The notes beneath the pieces are model-generated. The model made no database searches, was not told the origin of the DNA, and was given only the letters and a program-made list of their open reading frames with translations. A stretch of 64,000 nt of DNA, from positions 1 to 64,000 of the forward strand of contig JAKPAN010000150.1 of the NCBI GenBank assembly GCA_029779475.1, given 5' to 3'. The stretch is from Pseudomonadota bacterium. Lineage in GTDB: Bacteria > Pseudomonadota > Gammaproteobacteria > Xanthomonadales > Rhodanobacteraceae. Shown here in pieces: positions 17,651 through 26,553 of the stretch. A program made the translations under genes and the position numbers. Position 1 is the first letter of the stretch; each line of letters starts with the position of its first letter.

Positions 17651-20376
17651 ACTCGCCTTCGCTCGACCGCTATGCCGACCACTTCGAACGCCTGAGCGCG
17701 CTGCCGCCGAGCGAACGCGAGGCCGCGCTCGCGGCGCTGTCGTTGAACGATGACGATCGCGCTGTCCTGCGCCGATTGCTCGATGCCGACGCCGACATCG
17801 ACGATCCGCTCGCGCGCACGCTCGCCGCAGGCGCGACGCGACTCGCGCAGCCGCGCGACGATCGCTTCGGGCCGTATCGCCTCATCCGCGAACTCGGCAG
17901 CGGCGGCATGGGCACGGTGTTCCTCGCCGAGCGCGTCGATGGCGGTTTCGCGCAGGCCGTCGCGATCAAATTGCTGCGCGGCTTTCCGACCGTCGACGGT
18001 TTGCGCCGCCTGCGCCGCGAACGGCAGATCCTCGCCACGCTCGACCATCCGCACATCGCGCGTCTGCTCGACGGCGGCGAAACCGGCGACGGCCAGCCAT
18101 GGCTCGCGCTCGAATACGTCGACGGTTTGCCGCTGTTCGATTACGCCGCACGACACGCGCCGCGTTTGCGCGAGCGCCTCGCGCTGTTCGACGCGATGCT
18201 CGACGCGGTCGCGCACGCACATCGGCATCTCGTCATCCATCGCGACCTGAAACCCGCGAACGTACTCGTCAATGCGGCGGGCGAAGTCAAGCTGCTCGAC
18301 TTCGGCATCGCGCGCCTCGTCGACGCCGACACCGCCGATGCGCGCGAAACCTCGACGCGCGTGTTCAGCCTCGGCTACGCGAGCCCCGAACAACGTGGCG
18401 GCCACGCGATCACCACCGCGAGCGACATCTACAGCCTCGGCGTGCTGCTGCGCGAACTCGTCGCCGGCTCGCCAAAACTGCCGGCGCTGCCGCCGCTACC
18501 GTTCGATACGGAGCTCGCTGGCATCGTCGCCAAGGCCACCGACGACGACCCGTCGGAACGCTACGCGAGCGCCGGCGAATTCCGCGACGATCTCGACCGC
18601 TATCGCAGCGGCCGTCCCGTGCGCGCGGCGCGCATGACGCGCGCGTACCGCCTGCGCAAGTTCGTCGGCCGCCATCGCGTCGCCGTCGGCGCGGGTTTTG
18701 CGGCCCTGCTCATGCTCGCGTTGTTCGTGTGGCGGCTCGATCGCGAACGCAACCGCGCGCTCGCCGCGGAAGCGAGCGCGCAACAGGCGCAGCAATCGTC
18801 CGAACGCGACGCCGCGAGTGCGCGCGCGGCGCTCGCCTTCCTCACCGACGCCTTCCTCGCCGCCGCGCCGGAGAATGCGCTGAGCAAGACGGTCAGCGTG
18901 CGCGATCTCGTCGACAAGGCGAAGGCCAATCTCGACAGCGGCGCGCGCGATCCCGCCGTCACGAAATCGATGCAGCGCCTGCTCGGCCGTCTCTACGATT
19001 CGCTCGGCGACAAGCAGGCGTCGATCGAACAGTTCCAGCGCGGCCTCGACGGAGTCGCGCCGACGAATCGCGCGCAGGCGCTCGAGGCCGCGCAGGATTT
19101 TGATCAGCTCGCCAACCTGCTCGGCATCGTGGATCGTTCCGCCGAAGCGCGCGGAGCCGTCGACAAGGCCGCTGCGCTGCGCGACCGCTTCGCGCCCGGC
19201 GACGCGCTCGCGCATGCGTCGAACGCGACCTCGCTGGCGATCTGGTACAGCAACTCCGGCGAGGGCGCGAAGGCGATTCCGTTGCTGCGCGAAGTACTCG
19301 ATCTGCCCGCGCGCGGCACGCCGCTGCCGCTGGAACTGGATCTGCGCGCGTCCGCATTTCTTGCATCTCAATTGACCACGAACGGCGATTGCAGCGAAGC
19401 GATCGGCGTGGCCGAACGCGTCCTCGCGCGTCTCTCCGGCACCGATCCGCGCAATCCGGATCGGCAGTGGCTGCTGCGCTCGCGCGCGTCCGCGCTGCGC
19501 GCCTGCGGGCGCCCGGCCGAAGCGGAAACCGCGCTGCGCGAACTCATGGCGCTGCAGGAACAGATCGTCGGCAAGGACAACATGACGATGCTGCAACTCT
19601 CCAACGAGCTCGCGCTCGCGCTCAAGGAACAGGGCCGGTTTCGCGACGCCGCGAAGGTGCTCGAAAACGTGCACATTCCGGCCGAGGAAGGCCCGTACAA
19701 CCGCGCCGTGCTCATCACCAACCTCGCGCTGACGTTCGAGGACGTCGGCGACTACGCACGCACGCAGCAACTGCTCGCGCAAGCGTTGGCCCTGCTCGAC
19801 GAGGCCGGCATCGAACCCGACAACGACGGCCGCCGCGCGATCGCGCGCCTGGCCGCGCGCGCGCAAGGGCTCGGCGGGCAACCCGCGAAAGCGGCGGCCG
19901 CGCTTGCGGATTTGCGCGAGCGCGCACGTCGCATCGACGGCGAAGATTCTTCCGAGTACGCCAATGCGACGTATCAACTCGCGCTCGCGCAGCAACGCGC
20001 GGGCAAGTCCGATGCCGCGCTGCCGATCCTCGACGAGGCCGAGCGCATCTGGACGCGCAAGCTGCCGCCCACGCACAAGAACTTCGCCCTGATGCATCGA
20101 CTGCACGCCGCCATCGCGCTCGACCGCGGCGAGTTCGACGTCGCCGAGCGCGAACTCGCCGCGGCGCTCGACGTTTTGCAGAAGAGCGCCGCGCCCGCAA
20201 GCGACTTCGCGATCGTGCAGGCCGAACAGGCTCGTTTGCGCCTGCGCCAGGGACGCAAGGAAGAAGCGCGCAACCTGCTGGCCGCCGCGCTGCCGCGCCT
20301 GCGCGATGCGTTCCTGCCGACGCAGGTCACGCTCGCCGAAGCCGAACGCAACGCCACGCAACTCGGCGTGCACTGA
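17647..20376 (+). CDS. Transmembrane Ser/Thr protein kinase with TPR sensor domain
   Basis: 909 residues. The kinase domain spans about 75-335: Gly loop GSGGMGTVF (84-92), Lys in VAIKLL, catalytic HRDLKPAN (198-205) and DFG (218-220), all intact. A single membrane helix (AVGAGFAALLMLALFVW, about 346-364) separates it from a periplasmic or cytosolic helical region with tetratricopeptide-like repeats (about 420-905). It probably senses a signal and controls the co-encoded ECF sigma factor by phosphorylation. The start overlaps the sigma gene (ATGA) and the stop overlaps the bioF start by one base (TGATG). Confidence 0.9.
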   Translation: MNSPSLDRYADHFERLSALPPSEREAALAALSLNDDDRAVLRRLLDADADIDDPLARTLAAGATRLAQPRDDRFGPYRLIRELGSGGMGTVFLAERVDGGFAQAVAIKLLRGFPTVDGLRRLRRERQILATLDHPHIARLLDGGETGDGQPWLALEYVDGLPLFDYAARHAPRLRERLALFDAMLDAVAHAHRHLVIHRDLKPANVLVNAAGEVKLLDFGIARLVDADTADARETSTRVFSLGYASPEQRGGHAITTASDIYSLGVLLRELVAGSPKLPALPPLPFDTELAGIVAKATDDDPSERYASAGEFRDDLDRYRSGRPVRAARMTRAYRLRKFVGRHRVAVGAGFAALLMLALFVWRLDRERNRALAAEASAQQAQQSSERDAASARAALAFLTDAFLAAAPENALSKTVSVRDLVDKAKANLDSGARDPAVTKSMQRLLGRLYDSLGDKQASIEQFQRGLDGVAPTNRAQALEAAQDFDQLANLLGIVDRSAEARGAVDKAAALRDRFAPGDALAHASNATSLAIWYSNSGEGAKAIPLLREVLDLPARGTPLPLELDLRASAFLASQLTTNGDCSEAIGVAERVLARLSGTDPRNPDRQWLLRSRASALRACGRPAEAETALRELMALQEQIVGKDNMTMLQLSNELALALKEQGRFRDAAKVLENVHIPAEEGPYNRAVLITNLALTFEDVGDYARTQQLLAQALALLDEAGIEPDNDGRRAIARLAARAQGLGGQPAKAAAALADLRERARRIDGEDSSEYANATYQLALAQQRAGKSDAALPILDEAERIWTRKLPPTHKNFALMHRLHAAIALDRGEFDVAERELAAALDVLQKSAAPASDFAIVQAEQARLRLRQGRKEEARNLLAAALPRLRDAFLPTQVTLAEAERNATQLGVH

Positions 20377-21587
20377 TGAACCCCATCGACGGCGCGAACG
20401 CGCGACGAACATCGCGCCCCGATCTGCTGCATCGCCTGGCCGACGATCATGCGCGGCGTTTGCGCGACCACCTGCTGCGTCGCGTGCGCACGGTCGCGCC
20501 CGCCGATGGCGCGTGGATCGCCGTCGACGGCAAGCGCCTGCTGAATTTCGCGAGCAACGATTATCTCGGCCTCGCGCGGCACCCCGCGCTCGTCGAAGCG
20601 CTCGCCAGCGCGGCACGCGCGAGCGGCGTCGGCGCGCAGGCCGCGCATCTGCTCGGCGGCCATCGCGAGGAACATGCGCGGCTCGAAGAAGCGCTCGCGC
20701 AATGGACGGGCCGCGAACGCGCGCTGCTGTTCTCGACCGGCTACATGGCCAACGTCGGCGTGCTTTCCGCGCTGCTCGGCGCCGGCGATCTCTGCGTGCA
20801 GGACAAGCTCAACCACGCCAGCCTCATCGACGGCGCGCGCCTGTCCGGCTGCGAACTCAGACGCTACGTGCACGGCGACGTCGACGGCGCCGCTCGGCAA
20901 CTCGACGCGCGTCCCGATACCGCCGCGCTCGTCGCGACGGACGGCGTGTTCAGCATGGACGGCGATGTCGCGCCGATCGCCGAACTTGCCGCGCTGTGCC
21001 GCGCGCAGAATGCGTTGCTCATGGTCGACGACGCGCACGGACTCGGCGTGCTCGGCCCGCAAGGCGCGGGCAGTGTCGCCGAAGCCGGACTGTCGCAACA
21101 CGACGCGCCACTGCTCATGGGCACGCTCGGCAAGGCGCTCGGCACGTTCGGTGCGTTCGTCGCGGGCTCGGCTGCGCTCGTCGATGGACTCGTGCAGAAC
21201 GCGCGCAGTTTCATCTACACGACCGCAATGCCGCCCGCGCTTGCCGCGGCGACGTGCACCGCGATCGACCTCGCGCGCCACGATGGCGAACGCCGCGCCG
21301 CGCTCGCCGCGCGCATCGCGCAGTTCCGAGCCGGCGCGCGCGGACGCGGCATCGCGCTGCTCGACTCGCACACGCCGATCCAACCCGTGCCTATCGGCGA
21401 CAGCGGCGCCGCGCTCGCCGCGTCCGCGCAACTCGAAAGCGCGGGCTTCTACGTACCCGCGGTGCGTCCGCCGACCGTGCCGCAGGGCCGCGCGCGCTTG
21501 CGACTCACCTTGTCGGCGCTGCACGCGGAAGGCGATGTCGAACGTTTGCTCGATGCGCTCGCGAAAGCGATTCGGCCGGAAGCCTGA
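20376..21587 (+). CDS. bioF: 8-amino-7-oxononanoate synthase
   Basis: 403 residues. A PLP enzyme joining pimeloyl-ACP and alanine in biotin synthesis. The PLP lysine is in GTLGKALGTFGAFV, the Asp that contacts the cofactor nitrogen is in VDDAHGLGVLG, and NFASNDYLGLARHP is the family N-terminus. The ATG overlaps the kinase stop by one base, so translation is probably coupled to the kinase gene, an unexpected partner. The next gene, bioH, starts about 96 bases later. Confidence 0.95.
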   Translation: MNPIDGANARRTSRPDLLHRLADDHARRLRDHLLRRVRTVAPADGAWIAVDGKRLLNFASNDYLGLARHPALVEALASAARASGVGAQAAHLLGGHREEHARLEEALAQWTGRERALLFSTGYMANVGVLSALLGAGDLCVQDKLNHASLIDGARLSGCELRRYVHGDVDGAARQLDARPDTAALVATDGVFSMDGDVAPIAELAALCRAQNALLMVDDAHGLGVLGPQGAGSVAEAGLSQHDAPLLMGTLGKALGTFGAFVAGSAALVDGLVQNARSFIYTTAMPPALAAATCTAIDLARHDGERRAALAARIAQFRAGARGRGIALLDSHTPIQPVPIGDSGAALAASAQLESAGFYVPAVRPPTVPQGRARLRLTLSALHAEGDVERLLDALAKAIRPEA

Positions 21588-21683
21588 CCGGGCCCGGCAT
21601 CGTCGAGTCGCGAACTGCGCCTCCCGTTTGCGCGGAAATCCCGGCAAAATCGGCGTTTTCCCATCGCAGGGCCGAAAGGTCGC

Positions 21684-22445
21684 ATGCACATCGAAGTCCA
21701 CGGCGACGGCGCCGATCTCGTGCTCATCCATGGCTGGGCCATGCACGGCGGCATTTTCGCTGCGCTGGTCGACGCGCTTGCGCCGCGGTTCCGCGTGCAC
21801 GTCGTGGACCTGCCGGGCCACGGTTGCAGTCGCGACGAAACGCATTTCGACATCGCCGACGCGGCCGCGCGCATCGCGCGCGACACGCCGCGCGCGATCT
21901 GGGCCGGCTGGTCGCTCGGCGGCCTCGTCGCGTTGCGCGGTGCGCTCGATGCGCCGGCACAGGTGCGCGGCCTCGTCGAAATCGCGTCGAGCCCGCGCTT
22001 CGTCGCGGGCGACGATTGGAAGTTTGGCGTCGCCTTCGACGTGTTCGAACAGTTCGAACGCGACCTGCAGGACGATGCGAAGGCGACGATCGACCGCTTC
22101 CTCGCACTGGAAACGCTGGGCTGCGCACAGGCGCAGGCGCAATTGCGCGATCTCGGCCGCATCGTCTTCGCGCGCGGGCAGCCGCAGGCGCAAGCGCTCG
22201 CGGACGGTCTGCACGCGCTCGAGCACACCGATCTGCGCGACGAACTCGCCCATCTCGCGATGCCGAGTCTGTGGATTGCCGGCCGTCGCGACCGGATCGT
22301 GCATCCGCAAGCGATGCGCTGGGCCGCGGCACATGCGCCGCACGGACGTTGCATGGAATTCAACAGCGGCCACGCACCGTTCCTCGAATTCTCGCGCGAG
22401 ATCGCCGAGGCCGTCGGCACCTTCGACGCGGAGTTGCCGCAATGA
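21684..22445 (+). CDS. bioH: Pimeloyl-ACP methyl ester carboxylesterase
   Basis: 253 residues. An alpha/beta hydrolase with nucleophile elbow GWSLGG, Asp in AGRRDRIVHPQ and His in NSGHAPFLE. LIHGWAMHGGIF matches the oxyanion region of BioH. It removes the methyl group from pimeloyl-ACP methyl ester at the end of pimelate synthesis. It sits between bioF and bioC and overlaps bioC by ATGA, which supports the assignment over a generic hydrolase. Confidence 0.93.
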   Translation: MHIEVHGDGADLVLIHGWAMHGGIFAALVDALAPRFRVHVVDLPGHGCSRDETHFDIADAAARIARDTPRAIWAGWSLGGLVALRGALDAPAQVRGLVEIASSPRFVAGDDWKFGVAFDVFEQFERDLQDDAKATIDRFLALETLGCAQAQAQLRDLGRIVFARGQPQAQALADGLHALEHTDLRDELAHLAMPSLWIAGRRDRIVHPQAMRWAAAHAPHGRCMEFNSGHAPFLEFSREIAEAVGTFDAELPQ

Positions 22446-23317
22446 GCGCGGGACTCGACCGCAGCCAGGTACGCCGCGCGTTCGGCCGCGCGGCGGCGCG
22501 TTACGTCGAACACGCGGTGCTGCAACGCGAAGTCGGCGAGCGTCTGCGCGAACGTCTGGACGGCTATCCGGAATGGTCGCCGCGACGTGTCCTCGACGTC
22601 GGCTGCGGCCCCGGCGTCGCGCTCGCGCCGCTTGCGCAACGCTTTCCGGATGCGGAGATCGTCGCGCTCGATCTCGCGCTGCCGATGCTGCAACTCGCCG
22701 CCGCCGATGCGCCGGCCTCGGCGCGTTTCGTCTGCGCGGACGCGCAGGCGCTGCCGCTCGCCGACGCCAGCGTCGACCTCGTGCATTCGAGCTTGTGCCT
22801 GCAGTGGTGCGACGATCCGGGTCTCGCACTTGCCGAATTCGCGCGCGTGCTGCGGCCGGGTGGCGTGCTGCTGTTCTCGACGTTCGGGCCGGACACGCTC
22901 AAGGAACTGCGCGCGGCGTTCGCGGCGGTCGATGCGACGCCGCACGTGAGCCGCTTCATCGACATGCACGACATCGGCGACGGCCTGCTCGCGACGGGCT
23001 TCCGCGATCCGGTGCTCGAACGCGACGATTTCACGCTGACCTACGCGGATGCGCGCACGCTCATGCGCGAGTTGCACGCGATCGGCGCGGGCAACGCGGA
23101 CGCGCAACGCACGCGCGCGCTGACCGGCAAGGCGCATCTCGCGCGCGTCGTCGCCGCGTACGAAACCTTTCGCGACAACGGCGTGCTGCCCGCGACGTAC
23201 GAGGTCGTCTACGCGCAGGCGCTGGCGCCCGATCCGGGCCAGCCGCGCCGCCACGGCGGCGGCGACATCGCGACGTTTTCGGTGGATCGTCTGCGCGGCA
23301 GCCGGGCGCGGCGATGA
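22442..23317 (+). CDS. bioC: Malonyl-ACP O-methyltransferase
   Basis: 291 residues. A class I SAM methyltransferase: motif I is VLDVGCGPGVALAPLA, followed by IVALDLALPML. LVHSSLCLQWCDDP and FSTFGPDTLKELR are BioC signatures. It methylates malonyl-ACP so that the fatty-acid system can elongate it to pimelate. The N-terminus RRAFGRAAARY matches the family. It overlaps both bioH (ATGA) and the following transporter gene (ATGA), giving a bioF-bioH-bioC-transporter unit. Confidence 0.95.
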   Translation: MSAGLDRSQVRRAFGRAAARYVEHAVLQREVGERLRERLDGYPEWSPRRVLDVGCGPGVALAPLAQRFPDAEIVALDLALPMLQLAAADAPASARFVCADAQALPLADASVDLVHSSLCLQWCDDPGLALAEFARVLRPGGVLLFSTFGPDTLKELRAAFAAVDATPHVSRFIDMHDIGDGLLATGFRDPVLERDDFTLTYADARTLMRELHAIGAGNADAQRTRALTGKAHLARVVAAYETFRDNGVLPATYEVVYAQALAPDPGQPRRHGGGDIATFSVDRLRGSRARR

Positions 23318-24312
23318 CGCCGGGCGGCCGCCATCGCGAACTGCAGGCCGTGCTGCTCGGTCTGGCCGCCGCGCTGTTCTTTACCTCGACCTACGTGCTC
23401 AACCGCGCGATGGCGAGCGGCGGCGGCCACTGGGCGTGGTCGGCGGCGCTGCGTTACCTGTTCACGCTGCCATTGCTGGCGATCGTGGTCGCGCTGCGCG
23501 GCGGTTTTGCGCCGACCTGGCGCGCGCTGCGCGCGCATCCGCTGCCGTGGCTCGCATGGAGCACGGTCGGTTTCGGCCTGTTCTGCGTCTGCCTGACCTG
23601 GGCTTCGGCACATGCGCCGGCATGGCTCGTCGCCGGCACGTTCCAGCTCACCGTCGTCGCCGGCATGCTGCTCGGGCCGCTGCTGTACCGCGACGAACGC
23701 GCGCGTTTGCCGCGTGCCGCGCTCGCGTTCGGCGGCGTCATCGTGCTCGGTGTCGCGCTCATGCAGGGCGCGCATTTCCATGGGCGCCTCGACGGCGAAG
23801 CCTGGGCCGCGCTGCTCATGGTCGCGCTGTCGGCGGCGCTGTATCCGCTTGGCAACCGCGCGATCCTGCTGCATCTGGAACGCAGCGGAGAAAGTCTCGA
23901 CGCGACCCAGCGCGTATTCGGCATGACGCTCGCCAGCCAGCCGTTCTGGTGGCTCGTCGCGATCTACGCGGGCATCGAAGCCGGCGCGCCGCCGCCGATG
24001 CAGCTCGCGCTCGCCGCGGGCGTGGCGCTGTTCACGGGCGTCGTCGCGACGATTTTGTTCTTCCACGCCACCGGCATGGTGCGCGACCAGCCCGCCGCGC
24101 TCGGCGCGGTCGAGGCGATGCAGGCCGCGGAACTGCTGTTCACGAGCGTGCTCGGCGCGTTGTTCCTCGGCGAAGCCGCGCCACGCGGATGGTCCGCGTT
24201 CGGCGCGGTACTGATCGTCGCCGGCATCGTCGCGCTCGGTGCGCTGGTCGGCAGGGCCGCGTCGGGCGACGCGCGCGCGGAGAAGGCGTTGCGCACCGAT
24301 CGCGGTGCGTGA
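23314..24312 (+). CDS. EamA/EmrE-type drug-metabolite transporter family membrane protein
   Basis: 332 residues with about ten membrane helices arranged as two five-helix halves. LFFTSTYVLNRAMASGGGHWAWSAALRY and VEAMQAAELLFTSVLGALFLGE are typical of the multidrug-resistance-efflux DMT subgroup. Translation is coupled to bioC. It could export or import a metabolite linked to the biotin pathway, but the substrate is unknown. It converges with hemP 16 bases away. Confidence 0.8.
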   Translation: MTPGGRHRELQAVLLGLAAALFFTSTYVLNRAMASGGGHWAWSAALRYLFTLPLLAIVVALRGGFAPTWRALRAHPLPWLAWSTVGFGLFCVCLTWASAHAPAWLVAGTFQLTVVAGMLLGPLLYRDERARLPRAALAFGGVIVLGVALMQGAHFHGRLDGEAWAALLMVALSAALYPLGNRAILLHLERSGESLDATQRVFGMTLASQPFWWLVAIYAGIEAGAPPPMQLALAAGVALFTGVVATILFFHATGMVRDQPAALGAVEAMQAAELLFTSVLGALFLGEAAPRGWSAFGAVLIVAGIVALGALVGRAASGDARAEKALRTDRGA

Positions 24313-24328
24313 AGCGCAGCCGCGCGTT

Positions 24329-24538
24329 TTACTTGGTGAGGATGAGCTTGTCGTTGCGCGTCAGGCGCAGGTGATATTCCTGCCCGGCGTGCTCGATGAC
24401 GAGTTCGCGCGTGCCCGCGAGCAGGCGCGTGCTGCTGGTGCGCGCAACGGTGCGCGGTGCCCGCAGCGCGGGCGCGGAGCGCTCAGCGGAAAACGGCACG
24501 TGCGAATCGATGGTCGACGGGACGTTGGGTTCGAACAT
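24329..24538 (-). CDS. hemP: Hemin uptake protein HemP
   Basis: 69 residues. The C-terminal block ELVIEHAGQEYHLRLTRNDK followed by LILTK is the HemP family signature; the first 35 residues are variable. The ATG at 24538 has GGAG 7 bases upstream; the longer frame runs through the promoter and is not used. HemP genes are iron-regulated, associated with heme uptake, and in some Proteobacteria HemP acts as an activator of the heme receptor gene. A Fur-type promoter lies directly upstream. Confidence 0.88.
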   Translation of the reverse strand: MFEPNVPSTIDSHVPFSAERSAPALRAPRTVARTSSTRLLAGTRELVIEHAGQEYHLRLTRNDKLILTK

Positions 24539-24570
24539 GACGCAACTCCGGTGCGCGGGAAGATCAGCAA

Positions 24571-24598
24571 ATGATAATGATTCGTATTTGCTCGTCAA
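24571..24598 (-). promoter_or_regulatory. Fur-regulated promoter of hemP
   Basis: On the minus strand TTGACG (24593-24598), a 16-base spacer and TATCAT (24571-24576) form a strong promoter. The 19 bases at 24573-24591 match the Fur box consensus at 14 of 19 positions by hand alignment and cover the -10 and spacer, the usual position for iron-dependent repression. It stands out as AT-rich in GC-rich DNA. Confidence 0.82.
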
Positions 24599-24727
24599 GT
24601 GCCTGGTGTGCCGGCAGTTTCCATCCTGACTTGGGCGCATTGCCGATCGCGTCGGCGCGAGCGGGCGCACGGTCGAGAAGTCCGATTTTCCGGAAAGCGT
24701 CATCGATCACCTGCTAGACTCCGCCCG

Positions 24728-24909
24728 CTCCATCGGGGAGTAGCCGGGCGCGGCGAACGGCCGCACTGCGCGCGTCAACACACTTGGCGACCACGCCATG
24801 GCGCGCGCCGGGAATCGCAATGCGAATCCCGCGGCAAGACCTTTGGTTCATGCCGCCGCACCGGGCCGGGGCCGCGCGCATGCACCATTGCGTCCGCGAT
24901 CCCGGCCCG
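24728..24909 (+). ncRNA. yybP-ykoY manganese riboswitch with downstream expression-platform stem
   Basis: The two conserved strands that form the Mn2+ site are present: GGGGAGTAG (24735-24743) and GGCAAGACCTTTGG (24833-24846). CGTCAACACACTTGG (24772-24786) also resembles the E. coli mntP leader. After the aptamer, CGGGCCGGG (24862-24870) pairs perfectly with CCCGGCCCG (24901-24909), five bases or less before the GGAG ribosome site, giving a plausible on/off stem. TAGACT at 24715-24720 may be the -10. The downstream gene is a UPF0016 Mn exporter, a known partner of this riboswitch. Expected effect: Mn2+ binding turns the exporter on. Confidence 0.9.
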
Positions 24910-24924
24910 AATTGGAGTGTCCTC

Positions 24925-25482
24925 ATGCAAGCCCTGCTCGTTTCGACCGCCGCCGTCGCGCTCGCCGAAATCGGCGACAAGACGCAACTGCTGTCGTTGA
25001 TCCTCGCCGCGAAATATCGCCGGCCGCTGCCGATCTGCCTCGGCATCTTCGTCGCCACCATCCTCAACCACACGCTTGCCGCCGGCGCTGGTGCGCTGCT
25101 CGCGCAATGGCTGACGCCGACCGTGCTCAAGTGGATCGTCGTGGCGAGTTTCCTCGCCGTCGCCGCGTGGACGCTCGTGCCCGACAAGGCCGACGACGAC
25201 GACGCATCGCCCGGCCGCGGCCATGGCGTGCTCATCGCGACCGTGATCGCGTTCTTCCTCGCCGAGATGGGCGACAAGACGCAGGTCGCGACCGTCGTGC
25301 TCGCCGCGCAATATCACCCGCTGTGGCAGGTCGTCGCCGGCACCACGATCGGCATGCTGCTCGCCAACGTGCCCGTGGTCTGGCTCGGTTCGCGCTTCGC
25401 CTCGAAGCTGCCGCTCAAGGCCGCGCGCATCGGTGCTGCGCTGTTGTTCGCGGCGCTGGCGATCTGGATCGCGCTGCGCTGA
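24925..25482 (+). CDS. mneA: UPF0016/GDT1 family manganese exporter (MneA-like)
   Basis: 185 residues with six membrane helices in two homologous halves. Each half has the family motif EIGDKTQ/EMGDKTQ (AEIGDKTQLLSL near residue 12 and AEMGDKTQVATV near 112), which forms the cation site. The family exports Mn2+ (and in eukaryotes moves Ca2+/Mn2+). The ATG at 24925 follows GGAG by 7-8 bases; the longer upstream frame runs through the riboswitch and is not real coding. Regulation by the yybP-ykoY riboswitch supports a Mn role. It converges with the PII gene 7 bases away. Confidence 0.92.
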   Translation: MQALLVSTAAVALAEIGDKTQLLSLILAAKYRRPLPICLGIFVATILNHTLAAGAGALLAQWLTPTVLKWIVVASFLAVAAWTLVPDKADDDDASPGRGHGVLIATVIAFFLAEMGDKTQVATVVLAAQYHPLWQVVAGTTIGMLLANVPVVWLGSRFASKLPLKAARIGAALLFAALAIWIALR

Positions 25483-25489
25483 TGGGCCG

Positions 25490-25899
<410 letters not shown>

Positions 25900-25995
25900 C
25901 GACAATCCGAATTTTGCGACTGGTGCGGGAAAACGCCATGCATAGACTGCGAATCCATGGGGCGGGCGTCGACGGATCGGCGCCGCAGGGAGACT

Positions 25996-26027
25996 GCGAT
26001 CGGCGGCACATCGATGCCGCCGATCGC
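25996..26027 (+). other. 13-bp perfect hairpin in the ubiK leader
   Basis: GCGATCGGCGGCA (25996-26008) and its exact complement (26015-26027) enclose a 6-base loop. There is no T-run, so it is not a standard terminator. It lies about 70 bases before the ubiK ATG and could be an RNA leader element. Confidence 0.5.
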
Positions 26028-26095
26028 CCCCACGGATCGCTCCACGCGCCGCGCGCCGACCAGACTGTGCGGCCCGATCATCCAAGGTGAGCGCC

Positions 26096-26362
26096 ATGAT
26101 CCAGACTCAATCCATCGACGACATCGCGCAACGCCTGGCCGCGCTCGTACCGCCCGGCCTGCGCGAGGCCCAAGCCGACCTCACCGCGAATTTCCGCAGT
26201 GTGCTGCAGGCCGGATTGCGCAACCTCGACCTCGTCACGCGCGAGGAATTCGATGTGCAGCGCTGCGTACTGCTGCGCACGCGCGAGAAGATCGAGGAGC
26301 TCGAACAACAAGTCGCCGCGCTGGAACGCTCGCTCGGCGCGACGCCCGCGCAGCGAAACTGA
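26096..26362 (+). CDS. ubiK: Ubiquinone biosynthesis accessory factor UbiK (BMFP family)
   Basis: 88 residues. The N-terminal part (IDDIAQRLAALVPPGLREAQADLTANF) and the C-terminal coiled coil (VQRCVLLRTREKIEELEQQV) match the membrane-fusogenic BMFP/UbiK family. UbiK forms a complex with UbiJ that helps the late ubiquinone enzymes work. The ATG is preceded by AAGGTG. It lies between PII and comM as I recall for other Xanthomonadales. Confidence 0.88.
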   Translation: MIQTQSIDDIAQRLAALVPPGLREAQADLTANFRSVLQAGLRNLDLVTREEFDVQRCVLLRTREKIEELEQQVAALERSLGATPAQRN

Positions 26363-26553
26363 CGCGACGGCTGCCGCGCGCAGCCACGCCAAGGAATGGC
26401 CGCCATGTCACGCGCGACGCAAGGGTTTTTCCCGGGAAGTCTGCCGCTTTCTGCACGTCACCCCCTGGCAGGGGCGGCAGACATTTTTCCCCGCAGCCGC
26501 GTCGCGAAAGCACGCGGCGCATCGACGCGAACGCCGCGCGCAGCACGCGCCGC

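Noticed and set aside
19974..22829. Very long minus-strand open frame opposite the kinase and bioF/H/C genes
   Set aside because: Arg/Ala-rich shadow of GC-rich coding DNA. It has no domain motifs, while the plus strand has recognised genes throughout.
25925..25950. Sigma54-like GG/GC elements near the PII gene
   Set aside because: The -24/-12 spacing and bases do not match TGGCAC-N5-TTGCW.
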